A stretch of 64,000 bases of DNA, from positions 1-64,000 of the forward strand of contig DATLGO010000098.1 in assembly GCA_035540375.1 (NCBI GenBank). Direction: 5' to 3'. The translations under genes and the position numbers were made by a program. This DNA is from Candidatus Thermoplasmatota archaeon (GTDB lineage Archaea > Thermoplasmatota > SW-10-69-26 > JACQPN01 > JAJPHT01). Positions 34,298 to 43,482 of this stretch are shown here, one piece after another. Position 1 is the first letter of the stretch, and each line of letters opens with the position of its first letter. The notes under the pieces were generated by a model. It worked only from the letters and a program-made list of their open reading frames with translations, searched no databases and had not been told where the DNA came from.

Positions 34298-35062
34298 TCA
34301 CGCGAGGGTCGAGGAATCGGCGAGGCGCCGCACGAGCGCGACGGCCGCGAGGGCCGCGAGCCGGCTCGTCGCGGGATGGTCGGGGAAGGGCCTGTTCTCG
34401 ACGCGGAAGCGGAGCGATCCGAACGCGCCCCTCGCCTCGATGGTGTGCGTGTTCTCGGTGAGCGCGGGATCGGCGACGACCCGCACGCGCGTGCGGTCGA
34501 ACCCGAGGCCCGCGAGCGCGACGGCGGCGGCGACGTTGACGTTCTTCGGGTATCGCGCGACCGCCTCGCGCGCGGGACCTTCGAAGAGCGTGCGCGGCGC
34601 GTCGATCGACCCGAGACCGAAGCCGGCGGGCGGCTTCGCCGTCGTGAGCGTCACCTCGTCGAGCCCGCCTTCGCGCGCGGCGCGCAGGGCGTCGAGCGCG
34701 CCGACGGCGCCCGAGGGGAGGTGGGCGCGCGCGCCCGTCCGCGCGGCGGCGGCGTCGAGCCGCGCGCGCAGGGCGTCGTCCGCGAGGGCGCCGAGCGAGA
34801 GGATGACGACGTTCTTGCCCGCCTCGAGCGCGCGCGGCGCGACGTCGGCCGCGGCCGCCTGGCTTGCGGCCTCGACGACGAGGTCGGCCCGCGCGAGCCC
34901 CGTCGCGAGGTCCACGGCCTCGCCCCCGACCCGCGCGGCGAGCGCCCGCGCGCGGTCGCCGAGGGTGTCGACGACGTCGATGCCGGTGACGCCCTTCATC
35001 CCGCGCGCGGCCTCCGCGACGGTTGTGCCGATGGACCCCGCGCCCACGACGAGGATGCGCAT
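34298..35062 (-). CDS. nadX: L-aspartate dehydrogenase
   Basis: A 254-residue NAD(P)-dependent dehydrogenase making iminoaspartate from L-aspartate for NAD synthesis. Visible are the Rossmann start [35 protein letters not shown], the family motif [15 protein letters not shown], and the active-site stretch [17 protein letters not shown] with the expected Lys-Asn. Near the end is [16 protein letters not shown]. This is the more credible iminoaspartate source for NadA in this genome. It is divergent from queC across the second CCCGGN repeat tract. Confidence 0.93.
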   Translation of the reverse strand: MRILVVGAGSIGTTVAEAARGMKGVTGIDVVDTLGDRARALAARVGGEAVDLATGLARADLVVEAASQAAAADVAPRALEAGKNVVILSLGALADDALRARLDAAAARTGARAHLPSGAVGALDALRAAREGGLDEVTLTTAKPPAGFGLGSIDAPRTLFEGPAREAVARYPKNVNVAAAVALAGLGFDRTRVRVVADPALTENTHTIEARGAFGSLRFRVENRPFPDHPATSRLAALAAVALVRRLADSSTLA

Positions 35063-35104
35063 GCGCTGGGAACGGCGCCGCGGGAATCAGGGTTTCGGCG
35101 CGCG

Positions 35105-35396
35105 CCCGGCCCCGCTCCCGGACCCGGACCCGACGCCCGGACCCGGTCCCGACGCCCGGACCCGGACCCGACGCCCGGGCCCGGACCCGACGCCCGGGCC
35201 CGGCGCCCGAAGCCCGGTCCCGGTACCCGGTACCCGGCGCCCGACGCCCGGTCCCGGCCCCCGGCGCCCGGCGCCCGACGCCCGGTCCCGGTCCCGGCGC
35301 CCGGCGCCCGGGCCCGGTCCCGGCGCCCGACGCCCGACGCCCGGTCCCGGTCCCGGCGCCCGACGCCCGACGCCTGGTCCCGATCCCGATCCCCCG
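35105..35396. repeat. Second GC-rich CCCGGN tandem repeat tract
   Basis: About 290 bases of degenerate units (CCCGGA, CCCGGT, CGCCCGAC, CCCGGC) of the same type as the tract at 20.9-21.2 kb but less regular. Longer segments such as CCCGGTCCCGGTCCCGGCG followed by CCCGACGCCCGACG recur near 35.28 and 35.34 kb. It lies wholly in the divergent gap between nadX and queC. Long reading frames through it are by-products of the repeat. Confidence 0.88.
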
Positions 35397-35454
35397 ATCG
35401 CGCGCCCGCGCCGCCTGGAAACGTTCTTGCGGAAAGCGCGGGGTGCTTGGCCGC

Positions 35455-36132
35455 GTGCGCGCGGTCTCGCTCCTCTCGGGCGGCCTGGATTCGACGGTCT
35501 CGACGGCGATGGCGCTCGCGCGGGGCTTCGAGGTGGTGGCGTTGAGCTTCCGCTACGGCCAGCGCCACGCGCGGGAGCTGGATTCGGCGCGGGCGGTCGC
35601 GAAGCGGCTGGGTCTCGCGGGCCACGTCGTGGTGGACCTGGACCTGGGGCGCCTGGGGGGTTCGGCGCTCACGGACGCGGCGATCGCGGTGCCGACCGGC
35701 CGGGACGAGGCGCGGATGGCGGCGGACATCCCGGCGACGTACGTGCCGGCGCGCAACACGATCATGCTGAGCTACGGTCTCGCGGTGGCGGAGACGCGGG
35801 ACGCGGATGCGATCTTCATCGGGGCGAACGCGCTCGACTACAGCGGGTATCCGGACTGCCGGCCGGAGTATTTCGAGGCCTTCGAGCGCCTCGCGAACCT
35901 CGCGACGAAGCGCGCGGTGGAGGGTCGCGGCGTCCGGGTCGAGGCGCCGCTCCTCCGGATGACGAAGGCCGACATCGTGCGGGAGGGCGTGCGCCTCGGG
36001 GCGCCCCTGGAGCTGACGTGGAGCTGCTACCAGGGCGGCGCTCGGGCGTGCGGCGCGTGCGATTCGTGCGCGCTGCGCCTCAAGGGCTTCCGCGAGGCGG
36101 GCCTCGAGGATCCGGTCTCGTACGAGCGTTGA
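35455..36132 (+). CDS. queC: 7-cyano-7-deazaguanine synthase QueC
   Basis: A 225-residue PP-loop ATPase converting 7-carboxy-7-deazaguanine to preQ0. It has the PP-loop [68 protein letters not shown], the [13 protein letters not shown] segment, and the zinc cysteines of [19 protein letters not shown]. The GTG at 35455 gives a start ([10 protein letters not shown]) like other QueC proteins; a GTG at 35443 is equally in frame. It supplies preQ0 to TgtA. Confidence 0.94.
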   Translation: MRAVSLLSGGLDSTVSTAMALARGFEVVALSFRYGQRHARELDSARAVAKRLGLAGHVVVDLDLGRLGGSALTDAAIAVPTGRDEARMAADIPATYVPARNTIMLSYGLAVAETRDADAIFIGANALDYSGYPDCRPEYFEAFERLANLATKRAVEGRGVRVEAPLLRMTKADIVREGVRLGAPLELTWSCYQGGARACGACDSCALRLKGFREAGLEDPVSYER

Positions 36133-36156
36133 AACGCGGCGGGGCGGCGCGAAGCC

Positions 36157-36164
36157 TCATATAC
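36157..36164 (+). promoter_or_regulatory. TATA-like element for the MacB/FtsX operon
   Basis: TCATATAC lies about 30 bases before the ATG at 36191 and just after the queC stop, suggesting that the transporter genes have their own promoter. Confidence 0.45.
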
Positions 36165-36190
36165 GTCGCGGGGGTCATCGCCGCTTGACC

Positions 36191-36943
36191 ATGTGGCCGT
36201 TCTCGCGCCGTCCGGAAGTCTCCGACGGTCCCGTGTCGACCGCGGGCCCCATCATCGTGGCCGAGGGCGTCGCAAAGACGTACGACACGGGCGCCCTCCG
36301 GGTGCCCGCCCTCGTGGACGTCCGGCTGTCCATCGCGCGCGGCGAGATGGTCGCTGTGATGGGTCCGTCGGGGTCGGGGAAGACGACGCTCCTCAACTGC
36401 CTCTCGGGCCTCGACGACGTGGACGGCGGACGCGTCCTCATCGAAGGGCGGGAGCTCCACGCGATGGCGGACGACGCGCGCACCCGCTACCGGGCGCTCC
36501 GGATGGGCTTCATCTTCCAGAGCTACAACCTGCTGCCCGTCCTCTCCGCGGCCGAGAACGTCGAGCTGCCCCTGCTCGTCGCGGGCGTCGAGCCGGAGGC
36601 GGCGCGCGCGCGGGCCCTCGAGGCGCTCGCGGTCGTCGGGCTCTCCGACCGGGCCGACCACAAGCCGGCCGAGTTGTCGGGCGGGCAGCAGCAGCGCGTG
36701 ACCATCGCGCGGAGCCTCGTGAACGATCCCGCGATCGTGTGGGCCGACGAGCCGACGGGCAACCTCGACACCCGCACGGGGCTCGAGATCCTCTCGATCA
36801 TGAAGCGGTTGAACGCCGAGCGCGGGCAGACGTACGTCATCGTGACGCACGACGAGAGCATCGCGCGGGCCTGCGATCGCATCCTCCGGATGGAGAACGG
36901 CCGCGTCGTGCGCGAGGAGCCCGTCGCCCGGGAGGGCCGATGA
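36191..36943 (+). CDS. ABC transporter ATP-binding protein (LolD/MacB type)
   Basis: A protein of 250 residues (ATG 36191; a TTG 6 bases upstream also fits). Walker A is [11 protein letters not shown], the Q-loop is [20 protein letters not shown], the signature is [15 protein letters not shown], Walker B is [12 protein letters not shown] and the H-loop is [18 protein letters not shown] and [11 protein letters not shown] are hallmarks of the mechanotransmission class (LolD, MacB, FtsE). It overlaps the following FtsX-like permease by 4 bases. The pair probably moves lipid, lipoprotein or peptide substrates or transmits mechanical work across the membrane. Confidence 0.93.
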   Translation: MWPFSRRPEVSDGPVSTAGPIIVAEGVAKTYDTGALRVPALVDVRLSIARGEMVAVMGPSGSGKTTLLNCLSGLDDVDGGRVLIEGRELHAMADDARTRYRALRMGFIFQSYNLLPVLSAAENVELPLLVAGVEPEAARARALEALAVVGLSDRADHKPAELSGGQQQRVTIARSLVNDPAIVWADEPTGNLDTRTGLEILSIMKRLNAERGQTYVIVTHDESIARACDRILRMENGRVVREEPVAREGR

Positions 36944-39900
36944 ACCCGCTCGCGCTCGCGCGGTGGGCCCTCCGGAACGCCTTCCGCCGGCGCGCGCAGA
37001 CGCTCGTCGTGGTCGCGGGGCTCATGGTCGGCACGGCGATCATCTCGGGGTCGCTCGTGTCGGGCGACTCCGTGACCTACGGCATCCGCAAGGGCACGCT
37101 CGACGCCTTCGGCCCCGCGGACTCCTTCGTCCTCATCGAGGGCAACCTGCATTTCCCCCGCTACGTGTACGACGAGCTCGCCGCGCACCCCGCGGTCCGG
37201 CGCGAGGCGCACGCGCTTTCGCCCGTGCTCATCGAGGACGGCGCGGTGTCGAACCCGCGCACGCGGCAAAGCGAGCCGCGCGTCACCGTCGTCGGGCTCG
37301 ATCCCGTCCTCGACCGTCCGTTCGAGCCCTTCGTCTTCGCGGATGGACGGAGGACCGACGGGTCCGAGCTCCGCGCGGGGGAGGTCTACGTCTCGCGCGT
37401 CCTCGCCGAGCGCCTCGACGCGCGCGCGGGCGACCGCGTGAAGCTCAGCCACCTCGTTCCGCCCACGCCCCTCCTTCCGACGCTCACGGTGTTCGACGGC
37501 GCGATCGCGGCGGGCGCCGGCGCCTGTCCCGTCCCCGGCGTCCTCTGTCCTTATCCCTCCGCCCCGGGATCGACCGACACCTTCACCTTCGACGTCGGGC
37601 CCGCGACGACCCGCGCCGTCGTCGTCCTCGCGTGGTTCGGGCCGGCCGCCGACCGCGTCGATCTCGATCCCTTCGTCACGTCGCCCTCGGGCCGGGTCTT
37701 CGCGAACGTGAACGGCACGACGGGCGACCCGGACGGCCCGGCGTTCCTCAACGTCACGTCGCCCGACGAACGGCTCGAGAAGGGCACGTGGACGCTCCGC
37801 GTCGGCGCGAAGGCCGCCGCGAACCAGCCGTTCCGGGCTTTCGTCGTGACGCTCGCGGAGGAGTACGACCTCGGCAAGCTCCGCAACGCCTCGGCGGCGT
37901 TCGAGCGCGCGGGGTTCGAGATCCCCCCGGGCCTCGCCGACGGCGCTTTCGACGGCCGCGTGCGGACGGAGAACGTGACCCTCCGCGACGTCGTCGAGAT
38001 GGAGGGCAAAGGCGACTCCTTCCTCGGTTCCGCGATGTTCATGCGCCTCGAGGAGGCGCAGCGCATCTACGGGCAGGAGGGTCGCATCAATGTCGTCAAG
38101 GTCTCGAACGACGGCAGCCTCGAGGGGGGGCTCGCCCGCGGCGCCGCGGTCGAGGCCGCGCTTCGCGAGGCCCTGCGCGACATCGCCGCGGCGCATCCCG
38201 ACGAACCCTCCGTGAAGGCCGTCGCGCCGCGCAACGTGAAGGCCATCTTCCTGGAGCGCGCCGAGCGCGCGGGGACGATGCTCAAGGAGTTCCTCACGGT
38301 GATGGGCTCCTTCACGATCATCGCGGGCGTGCTCCTCATCGTCAACATCTTCGTCATGCTCGCGGAGGAGCGCCGGAGCGAGCTCGGAATGGCGCGCGCG
38401 GTGGGCCTGCCGCGGCGCGATCTTGTGTCGCTCTTCCTCATGGAGGGCGTCCTTTACGCGGTCGCGGCCGCGTTCATCGGCGTCCTCCTCGGGCTCGCGA
38501 TCGCCTACGTGCTCATCCTGGGCATCAACGACCTCGTGCGCGCGACGCCCGACACGCTCATCTCGATCCCCTTCCACGTGGAGCCGTCGAGCCTCCTCGT
38601 CGCCTTCGCCCTCGGCTTCGCGCTCACGATGGCGACGGTCGCGGTCGCGAGCGCGAAGGTCTCGCGCCTCAACGTCGTCCGCGCGATCCGCCGCATCGAG
38701 GAGCCGAAGCGCAGGCTCCGGCGGTCGACCTTCGCGTGGTCGCTCGCGTTCCTCCTGCTTTCGGTGCTCGCCGTCCTCGGCGCATTCGTTTCGGACAACC
38801 ACGTCCTCCAGGTCCTCGCGCCGCCGGTCGCGCTCGTCGCGTTGGCGTTCACGCTCCTGCGGTGGTTCCGGGCGGACCGCGTCTTCCCGTTGATCGGCGC
38901 CGCGATCGCGATCGAGAGCCTCGGGTCGTTCTTCTTCCTCGCGAGCCCCGAGGGCCTCGTCAACCGCGTCATGGTTCCGGTCCGCGGCGTGCTCGTCGTC
39001 CTCGCCGTCGTCCTCATCCTCGTGCATTCGCGCGCGCTCATGCGCTTCTCGAAAGCCGCGCTCATGCGCGTCCGGCGCCTGCGCGAGGCCGTCGTCCCCG
39101 CCGTCGCCTATCCGCTCGAGCGCAAGCTCCGCACGGGCCTCACAACGGGAATGTTCGCGCTCGTCGTGCTCGTCGTGGTCGTGTTCAGCGTGTTCGGGGC
39201 GACGTTCACCCTCGACCTCAAGGACCAGAGCGGCGGCTACGACGTCGAAGCCGAGACGACGCTCGCGGTCGACGACCTCGGCGCCTGGTTCGCCGCGAAC
39301 AAGCCTGGCGAGCCCGATCCCTTCGTCGACGTCGAGCGCCACGACGACCTCGTGTACGCCTGGCGCTACGGCGGCGATTTCATCACCATCGACGGCGAGC
39401 GCATCCACTACCAGGGCCCGATCGTGGATTACGTGTACGCCTATGGCCCCGGCTTCGCCGCGAACAACGCCTACGCGCTCGACCAGCGCGCGCCGGAGTA
39501 CGCGACCGACCGGGAGGCCTACGAAGCGGTGCTCAAGGACCCGGGCCTCGTCATCATCTCGCTCGTCTACACGTTCGACGAGACGGGGGAGCCGGGCCAC
39601 CACTCGGTCGGCGCGACGCTCGTCATGAACACGACCTCGGGACCGGAGAGCTTCCGCGTGATCGGCATCCAGAAGCAGCTCTATCTGGGCGGCGTCTTCG
39701 CGCATCCCGACGTCGTCGAGACGAACTTCCAGCGCGTCCGCGGCGAATACCTCTTCAAGCTCAAGCCCGGCGCCGATCCCGTCGAGGTCGCGCGGACGCT
39801 TGAGGCGGCCTTCGAGGACCTCGGCATGAACGCGGTCGCGATCGAGGAGGAGGCGCAGAACGTCGTCGAGCAGTCGCGCCGCGTCGTCACCCTTTTCCAG

Positions 39901-40287
39901 CTCTTCCTCGGCTTCGGTCTCGTGGTCGGGATCGCGAGCCTCGGCATCGTGACGGCGCGCGCCGTGATCGAGCGCCGACAGGAGATCGGGATGCTCCGCG
40001 CGATCGGGTACCCGCGGCGCGCGATCCTCAAGATCTTCCTCCTCGAGATCCTGTTCACGGTCACCCTCGGCATCGCGGCCGGCGTCGCGATCGGGATCGC
40101 GGTGGCCTACGGGGTCACGGTCACGACCGAGTCGTTCACGCGCCTGGGGCTGGAGTTCCGCGTGCCGTGGCGCGGTATCGCGGAGATCCTCGTTCTCACC
40201 TACGCCGCCACCGTTCTCGCAACGTTCTATCCTTCGTGGCGCGCCGCGAACACGCCGCCAGCGGAGGCCGTGCGCTACCTCGAGTGA
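36940..40287 (+). CDS. Large FtsX-like ABC permease with inserted beta domain
   Basis: A permease of 1,115 residues from the ATG at 36940 (GGAGGG at 36931). The N-terminal helix ([20 protein letters not shown]) is followed by a large outside region to about residue 445. A three-helix FtsX core ([20 protein letters not shown] with [16 protein letters not shown]), a run of extra helices (about 590-720), a second outside domain and a second FtsX core ([38 protein letters not shown]) complete it. Both FtsX halves are thus in one chain. An inserted beta-rich segment at about residues 183-310 resembles PPC-type domains. Confidence 0.88.
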   Translation: MNPLALARWALRNAFRRRAQTLVVVAGLMVGTAIISGSLVSGDSVTYGIRKGTLDAFGPADSFVLIEGNLHFPRYVYDELAAHPAVRREAHALSPVLIEDGAVSNPRTRQSEPRVTVVGLDPVLDRPFEPFVFADGRRTDGSELRAGEVYVSRVLAERLDARAGDRVKLSHLVPPTPLLPTLTVFDGAIAAGAGACPVPGVLCPYPSAPGSTDTFTFDVGPATTRAVVVLAWFGPAADRVDLDPFVTSPSGRVFANVNGTTGDPDGPAFLNVTSPDERLEKGTWTLRVGAKAAANQPFRAFVVTLAEEYDLGKLRNASAAFERAGFEIPPGLADGAFDGRVRTENVTLRDVVEMEGKGDSFLGSAMFMRLEEAQRIYGQEGRINVVKVSNDGSLEGGLARGAAVEAALREALRDIAAAHPDEPSVKAVAPRNVKAIFLERAERAGTMLKEFLTVMGSFTIIAGVLLIVNIFVMLAEERRSELGMARAVGLPRRDLVSLFLMEGVLYAVAAAFIGVLLGLAIAYVLILGINDLVRATPDTLISIPFHVEPSSLLVAFALGFALTMATVAVASAKVSRLNVVRAIRRIEEPKRRLRRSTFAWSLAFLLLSVLAVLGAFVSDNHVLQVLAPPVALVALAFTLLRWFRADRVFPLIGAAIAIESLGSFFFLASPEGLVNRVMVPVRGVLVVLAVVLILVHSRALMRFSKAALMRVRRLREAVVPAVAYPLERKLRTGLTTGMFALVVLVVVVFSVFGATFTLDLKDQSGGYDVEAETTLAVDDLGAWFAANKPGEPDPFVDVERHDDLVYAWRYGGDFITIDGERIHYQGPIVDYVYAYGPGFAANNAYALDQRAPEYATDREAYEAVLKDPGLVIISLVYTFDETGEPGHHSVGATLVMNTTSGPESFRVIGIQKQLYLGGVFAHPDVVETNFQRVRGEYLFKLKPGADPVEVARTLEAAFEDLGMNAVAIEEEAQNVVEQSRRVVTLFQLFLGFGLVVGIASLGIVTARAVIERRQEIGMLRAIGYPRRAILKIFLLEILFTVTLGIAAGVAIGIAVAYGVTVTTESFTRLGLEFRVPWRGIAEILVLTYAATVLATFYPSWRAANTPPAEAVRYLE

Positions 40288-40288
40288 A

Positions 40289-41044
40289 TCAGGCGAGGAA
40301 GGCGCCGAGGAGCTGGTTCATCGCCCGGGTCCCGGCGCGTCCGTCCGCGAAGAACGCGTGGTCGCCGTCGACCGTTTCGGTCTTCGCCTGCGGAAGGAGC
40401 CGTTGCCACTCGTCGAGGCTTCCCGGCTCGAGGAGATCGTCGTGGCGTCCCTGCAGGACGAGCGCCGGACCCTTGTACGCCGCCAGATCCTCCGCGGGCG
40501 CGAAGACCTCGGGACGCGACTTCGCGAAATACGCGAGCCCGTGGCGCGCGAGGTCCTTCCAGTACGGTTCGCCGTGCCAGAGCGCCATGAGCCGGCGGTC
40601 CGGCTCGGGGAGCGTGTCGGGCGTGTGCCGGGAGAACCAGCGCTCGAAGCGCTCCTGCGGGCCGGGGGGCGTCGAGACGAGCACGAGGCTCTTCACGCGG
40701 TCGGGCCGGCGCGCCGCGGCCCACGCGGCGACGATGCCGCCGAGCGAGGCGCCGACGAGCTCGACGGGGTCGTCGCGCGAGACGCGGTCGACGAAGGCGA
40801 GGAGATCGTCCGTGAAGAGGCCGACGTTCCACCGCTCCCACGGATTCCCCGCGACGCCGAACCGCGTCGTCTTTCCGTGCCCGCGGAGGTCCGGCGTCAC
40901 GACGCGGCGCGAGCGCGCGAAGACGGGCACCTGCCCGATCCAGGCGCGATGGCTCGCGAGCGCGCCGTGGAGCATGACGAGGGCGGGGCCTTCGCCCCGG
41001 GTCTCGTAGTGGACGCGGATGCCTTTCAAGGGGACGGCGGGCAC
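40289..41044 (-). CDS. Alpha/beta-fold hydrolase
   Basis: A protein of 251 residues from the GTG at 41044 (VPAVPLKGIRVHYETRGEGP). It is a canonical alpha/beta hydrolase with oxyanion motif MLHGALASHRAW, VVTPDLRGHGKT, nucleophile elbow LVGASLGGIVAA (Ser), the acid in LQGRHDDLLEP and the catalytic His in DGDHAFFADG. The substrate cannot be predicted; the style fits esterases or 2-hydroxymuconate-type hydrolases. A related but degenerate gene lies 40 bases upstream on the same strand. Confidence 0.88.
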   Translation of the reverse strand: MPAVPLKGIRVHYETRGEGPALVMLHGALASHRAWIGQVPVFARSRRVVTPDLRGHGKTTRFGVAGNPWERWNVGLFTDDLLAFVDRVSRDDPVELVGASLGGIVAAWAAARRPDRVKSLVLVSTPPGPQERFERWFSRHTPDTLPEPDRRLMALWHGEPYWKDLARHGLAYFAKSRPEVFAPAEDLAAYKGPALVLQGRHDDLLEPGSLDEWQRLLPQAKTETVDGDHAFFADGRAGTRAMNQLLGAFLA

Positions 41045-41084
41045 CAAGGGGGCGATGGGGCGCGCCTCTACTTGGTTCTGCTTC

Positions 41085-41576
41085 CTAGAGAAGGTCGGCG
41101 GGGTCGAACGCTTCCCGGCGGGGCCGGCGTTCGTACGAAGCCTGCGGCAGCCACGCCTTCCAGAACATCGCGCGGGTCGCCGAGAGCGACGGGTCGTCCT
41201 CGAAGTCCACAACGCGCGCCGGGCCCTTGTAGGTGGTCAGCGCCTCCATCGGCATGTCCCAGGCGGCAAGCGCCGGCTCGTCGGGGAGGACCGCGCGCCG
41301 GGTCTCCTCGGGCGTCGGGGGCGTGGCGAGGAGGGTCAACGCGGCAACGCGCGCGGGCGACTCGGCCGCGACCCAGCACGCGGCGACGCCGCCGACGCCG
41401 ACGCCCGCGAGGCGCACGGGCCCGCTCGCCGCGGCGACGCGCCCTTCGACGCGCTCTCTGAAGGCCGCGAAATCGGGGCTCGCGCCGGGCGCGAGGGGCG
41501 CCGCGTCGGGGCGGGACGCCGCAAGGCGCGCCGCGAAGCCGCGGGAAGGCATGTCGTCCACGACGAGGAGGACCAC
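41085..41576 (-). CDS. Truncated alpha/beta-hydrolase-like protein without nucleophile
   Basis: A 163-residue protein (GTG start) that aligns by eye with the middle of alpha/beta hydrolases: VRLAGVGVGGVAACWVAAES corresponds to the GxSxG elbow and strand of its neighbour, and LTLLATPPTPEETRR to the lid entry. The nucleophile Ser is replaced by Val, the N-terminal strands are short, and no C-terminal catalytic His is seen. It shares the phrase TTYKGPARVV with the neighbour (AYKGPALVL). Probably a non-catalytic paralogue, or a decaying gene. Confidence 0.6.
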   Translation of the reverse strand: MVLLVVDDMPSRGFAARLAASRPDAAPLAPGASPDFAAFRERVEGRVAAASGPVRLAGVGVGGVAACWVAAESPARVAALTLLATPPTPEETRRAVLPDEPALAAWDMPMEALTTYKGPARVVDFEDDPSLSATRAMFWKAWLPQASYERRPRREAFDPADLL

Positions 41577-41600
41577 GCGCCGTCATGTCCCGCGGGCGAC

Positions 41601-42350
41601 ATGAACGCGCGCCCCGAAGGGTTCATGCCCGAAGCCCCGCGTGGAGCCCCCGTGGCCGCGCCCGTCCAGATCACGGAGGTCTTCCATTCCGTCCAGGGCG
41701 AGGGCGCGCACGTGGGTCTTCCGACCACGTTCGTGCGCCTGACCGGGTGCAGCCTCCGCTGCGCGTGGTGCGACACGCAATATTCGTTCTACGGCGGCGA
41801 GGCGTCGGACGTCGACCGCGTGATGGACGAGGTGCGGAAGTTCCTCCCCGTGAAGCGCGTCTGCGTGACGGGCGGCGAGCCGATGGACCAACCGGACGCG
41901 TGCGTCGCCCTCATGGAGCGTCTTCTCGCGGAGGATTACGACGTCGTGCTCGAGACGTCGGGCGGCGTCCCCGTGGACCGGGCGGCCGCGCTTGCGCCGC
42001 GCGAGAGGCTCATCCTGAGCCTCGACGTGAAGTGCCCGGCAAGCAACATGCAGAAGCGCAACGTCTGGTCGAACCTCGCGCTCCTCCGTCCCCACGACCA
42101 GTTGAAGTTCGTCATCGCCGACGAGCGCGACTATCAATACATGCTGGACACGCTCGCGAAGCACCCGGTGCCGTGCCGCGTGCTCCTGCAGCCCATGTGG
42201 GACATTCCGAACCCGATGGGCCTCAAGCTCGCGGGCGCGCCCTGGGACCTCCGTACGCTCGCGGAGCGGGTCGTCGCCGACCGGCTCGACGTGCGCGTGG
42301 GGACGCAGCTCCACAAGCACATCTGGGGCCCGCAGCGCAAGGGCGTCTGA
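41601..42350 (+). CDS. queE: 7-carboxy-7-deazaguanine synthase QueE (radical SAM)
   Basis: A 249-residue radical SAM enzyme converting 6-carboxy-tetrahydropterin to 7-carboxy-7-deazaguanine. It has the N-terminal ITEVFHSVQGEGAHVGLPTT, the cluster motif CSLRCAWCDTQYSF (CxxxCxxC), RVCVTGGEPMDQPD, VLETSGGVPVD, LSLDVKCPASNM and the family-typical QLHKHIWGPQRKGV end. An ATG at 41625 is an alternative start that still keeps the conserved region. It lies divergent from the hydrolase pair and provides the substrate for QueC. Confidence 0.94.
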   Translation: MNARPEGFMPEAPRGAPVAAPVQITEVFHSVQGEGAHVGLPTTFVRLTGCSLRCAWCDTQYSFYGGEASDVDRVMDEVRKFLPVKRVCVTGGEPMDQPDACVALMERLLAEDYDVVLETSGGVPVDRAAALAPRERLILSLDVKCPASNMQKRNVWSNLALLRPHDQLKFVIADERDYQYMLDTLAKHPVPCRVLLQPMWDIPNPMGLKLAGAPWDLRTLAERVVADRLDVRVGTQLHKHIWGPQRKGV

Positions 42351-43307
42351 TCACGGGGGCGAAAGCACGCGCACGCGCGCCGAGCGGAGCGCGTCCTCGA
42401 GCAGGATGATGCCTTCGAGACCCGCGACGACGCCCGCGTCGAGGCCGAGCCTCTCCGCCATGATCACCGCGCGCTCGCGCTCCGACCCGGCGAGGCCGTC
42501 CGCGCGCGCCGTGTGCATCGCTTCGTACAGGACGACCCGCGCGAGCGGCCGGAGGGTCGCGTCGAGCGCGTCCGCGACGTCGTGCGAGCCCGGGTCCTGG
42601 TTGAGGAGCTGCTCGATCGCGGGCGGGAGCATGCCGTACGCGCGAAGGGTGCTGCGGAACCAACCGCGCTCGCCGACGGAGAGCGCGCCGTCTGCGCTCG
42701 CGACCGCGAGGACGGCGCGGGCGAGCTTCTCGACGGTGGCTCGGGAGGGCTCTCCGCGCGTCCCGAAGCGCTCGCGCACGAACACGTTGGGCGTGCTCCG
42801 CGCGGCGGGCGATCCGAAATCGACGGGCTCGCCGGCCCCGAGCTGGACGGCGCGCGCCGCGCGCAGCGCGTCGTCCACCGCGAGGAGGCTCTCGATCGCG
42901 AGGACCACCTCCGCGTCGACGCCCACAAGGCGGGCCGCGCGCCGGGCGGCCTCCCGCTCGCGCCCCGCGAGGCCGTCCGCGCGCGCGACGCGGATCGCGT
43001 CGTGGACGACGAGCCGCGCGAAGGGCGCGACCTCCTCGTCGAGGATCTCCTTGAGGTCGGCCGAGCGCGGATCGAACTTAAGGAGCGCCTCTACGGCGTC
43101 ATCGGGGGCGCCGAGGGCGCGGAAGGACCCGAAGAGCCAGGCCGTTTCCGCCTCGGTGACGTCCCCGTCCGCGGCCGCGACCGCGAGGATGGCCTTCGCG
43201 ACCTTGACGCCGGTCTCCACGGGCACGGGACCGGTGACGCCATAGAGGTCGCGCAGGCGGATCGCATCCATGTACCGGGGTCGGGTGAGCGGCGTGGGGT
43301 TCGTCAT
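42351..43307 (-). CDS. Protein with two TerB-like domains
   Basis: A 318-residue soluble helical protein made of two similar halves: VAKAILAVAAADGDVTEAET (first) and LARAVLAVASADGALSVGER (second). Later repeats are HDAIRVARADGLAGREREAA and YEAMHTARADGLAGSERERA. These A-x-ADG phrases are the signature of TerB/DjlA-like helical domains, linked elsewhere to tellurite resistance and membrane stress and probably metal binding through the Asp residues. It meets the queE stop directly (convergent). The role here is unknown. Confidence 0.75.
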   Translation of the reverse strand: MTNPTPLTRPRYMDAIRLRDLYGVTGPVPVETGVKVAKAILAVAAADGDVTEAETAWLFGSFRALGAPDDAVEALLKFDPRSADLKEILDEEVAPFARLVVHDAIRVARADGLAGREREAARRAARLVGVDAEVVLAIESLLAVDDALRAARAVQLGAGEPVDFGSPAARSTPNVFVRERFGTRGEPSRATVEKLARAVLAVASADGALSVGERGWFRSTLRAYGMLPPAIEQLLNQDPGSHDVADALDATLRPLARVVLYEAMHTARADGLAGSERERAVIMAERLGLDAGVVAGLEGIILLEDALRSARVRVLSPP

Positions 43308-43405
43308 GGGGAAGCCTCCGCGGCCGGACGGACCGCCCTCCCGCGACGGTCTCCGCGGTGCAAATACGCGCGGTCGCCCCGCGCATTCCTCCGGCGACCC
43401 AAATC

Positions 43406-43413
43406 GTTAAAAA
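43406..43413 (+). promoter_or_regulatory. TATA-like element for etfBA
   Basis: GTTAAAAA lies about 70 bases upstream of the etfB ATG, which would leave a leader of roughly 45 bases. It is the only A/T island in the gap. Confidence 0.45.
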
Positions 43414-43482
43414 GGGTCATGGATTAACGGAGCGTGCCCCCAGGTTCCCCCAGGGAATCCGAGGGGCGCGGGGACCCCTTTC

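Noticed and set aside
36523-39705. Antisense ORF of 1,060 codons under the FtsX gene
   Set aside because: The translation is a Glu/Arg/Asp/His-rich shadow with no fold-like pattern, while the sense strand has clear ABC motifs.
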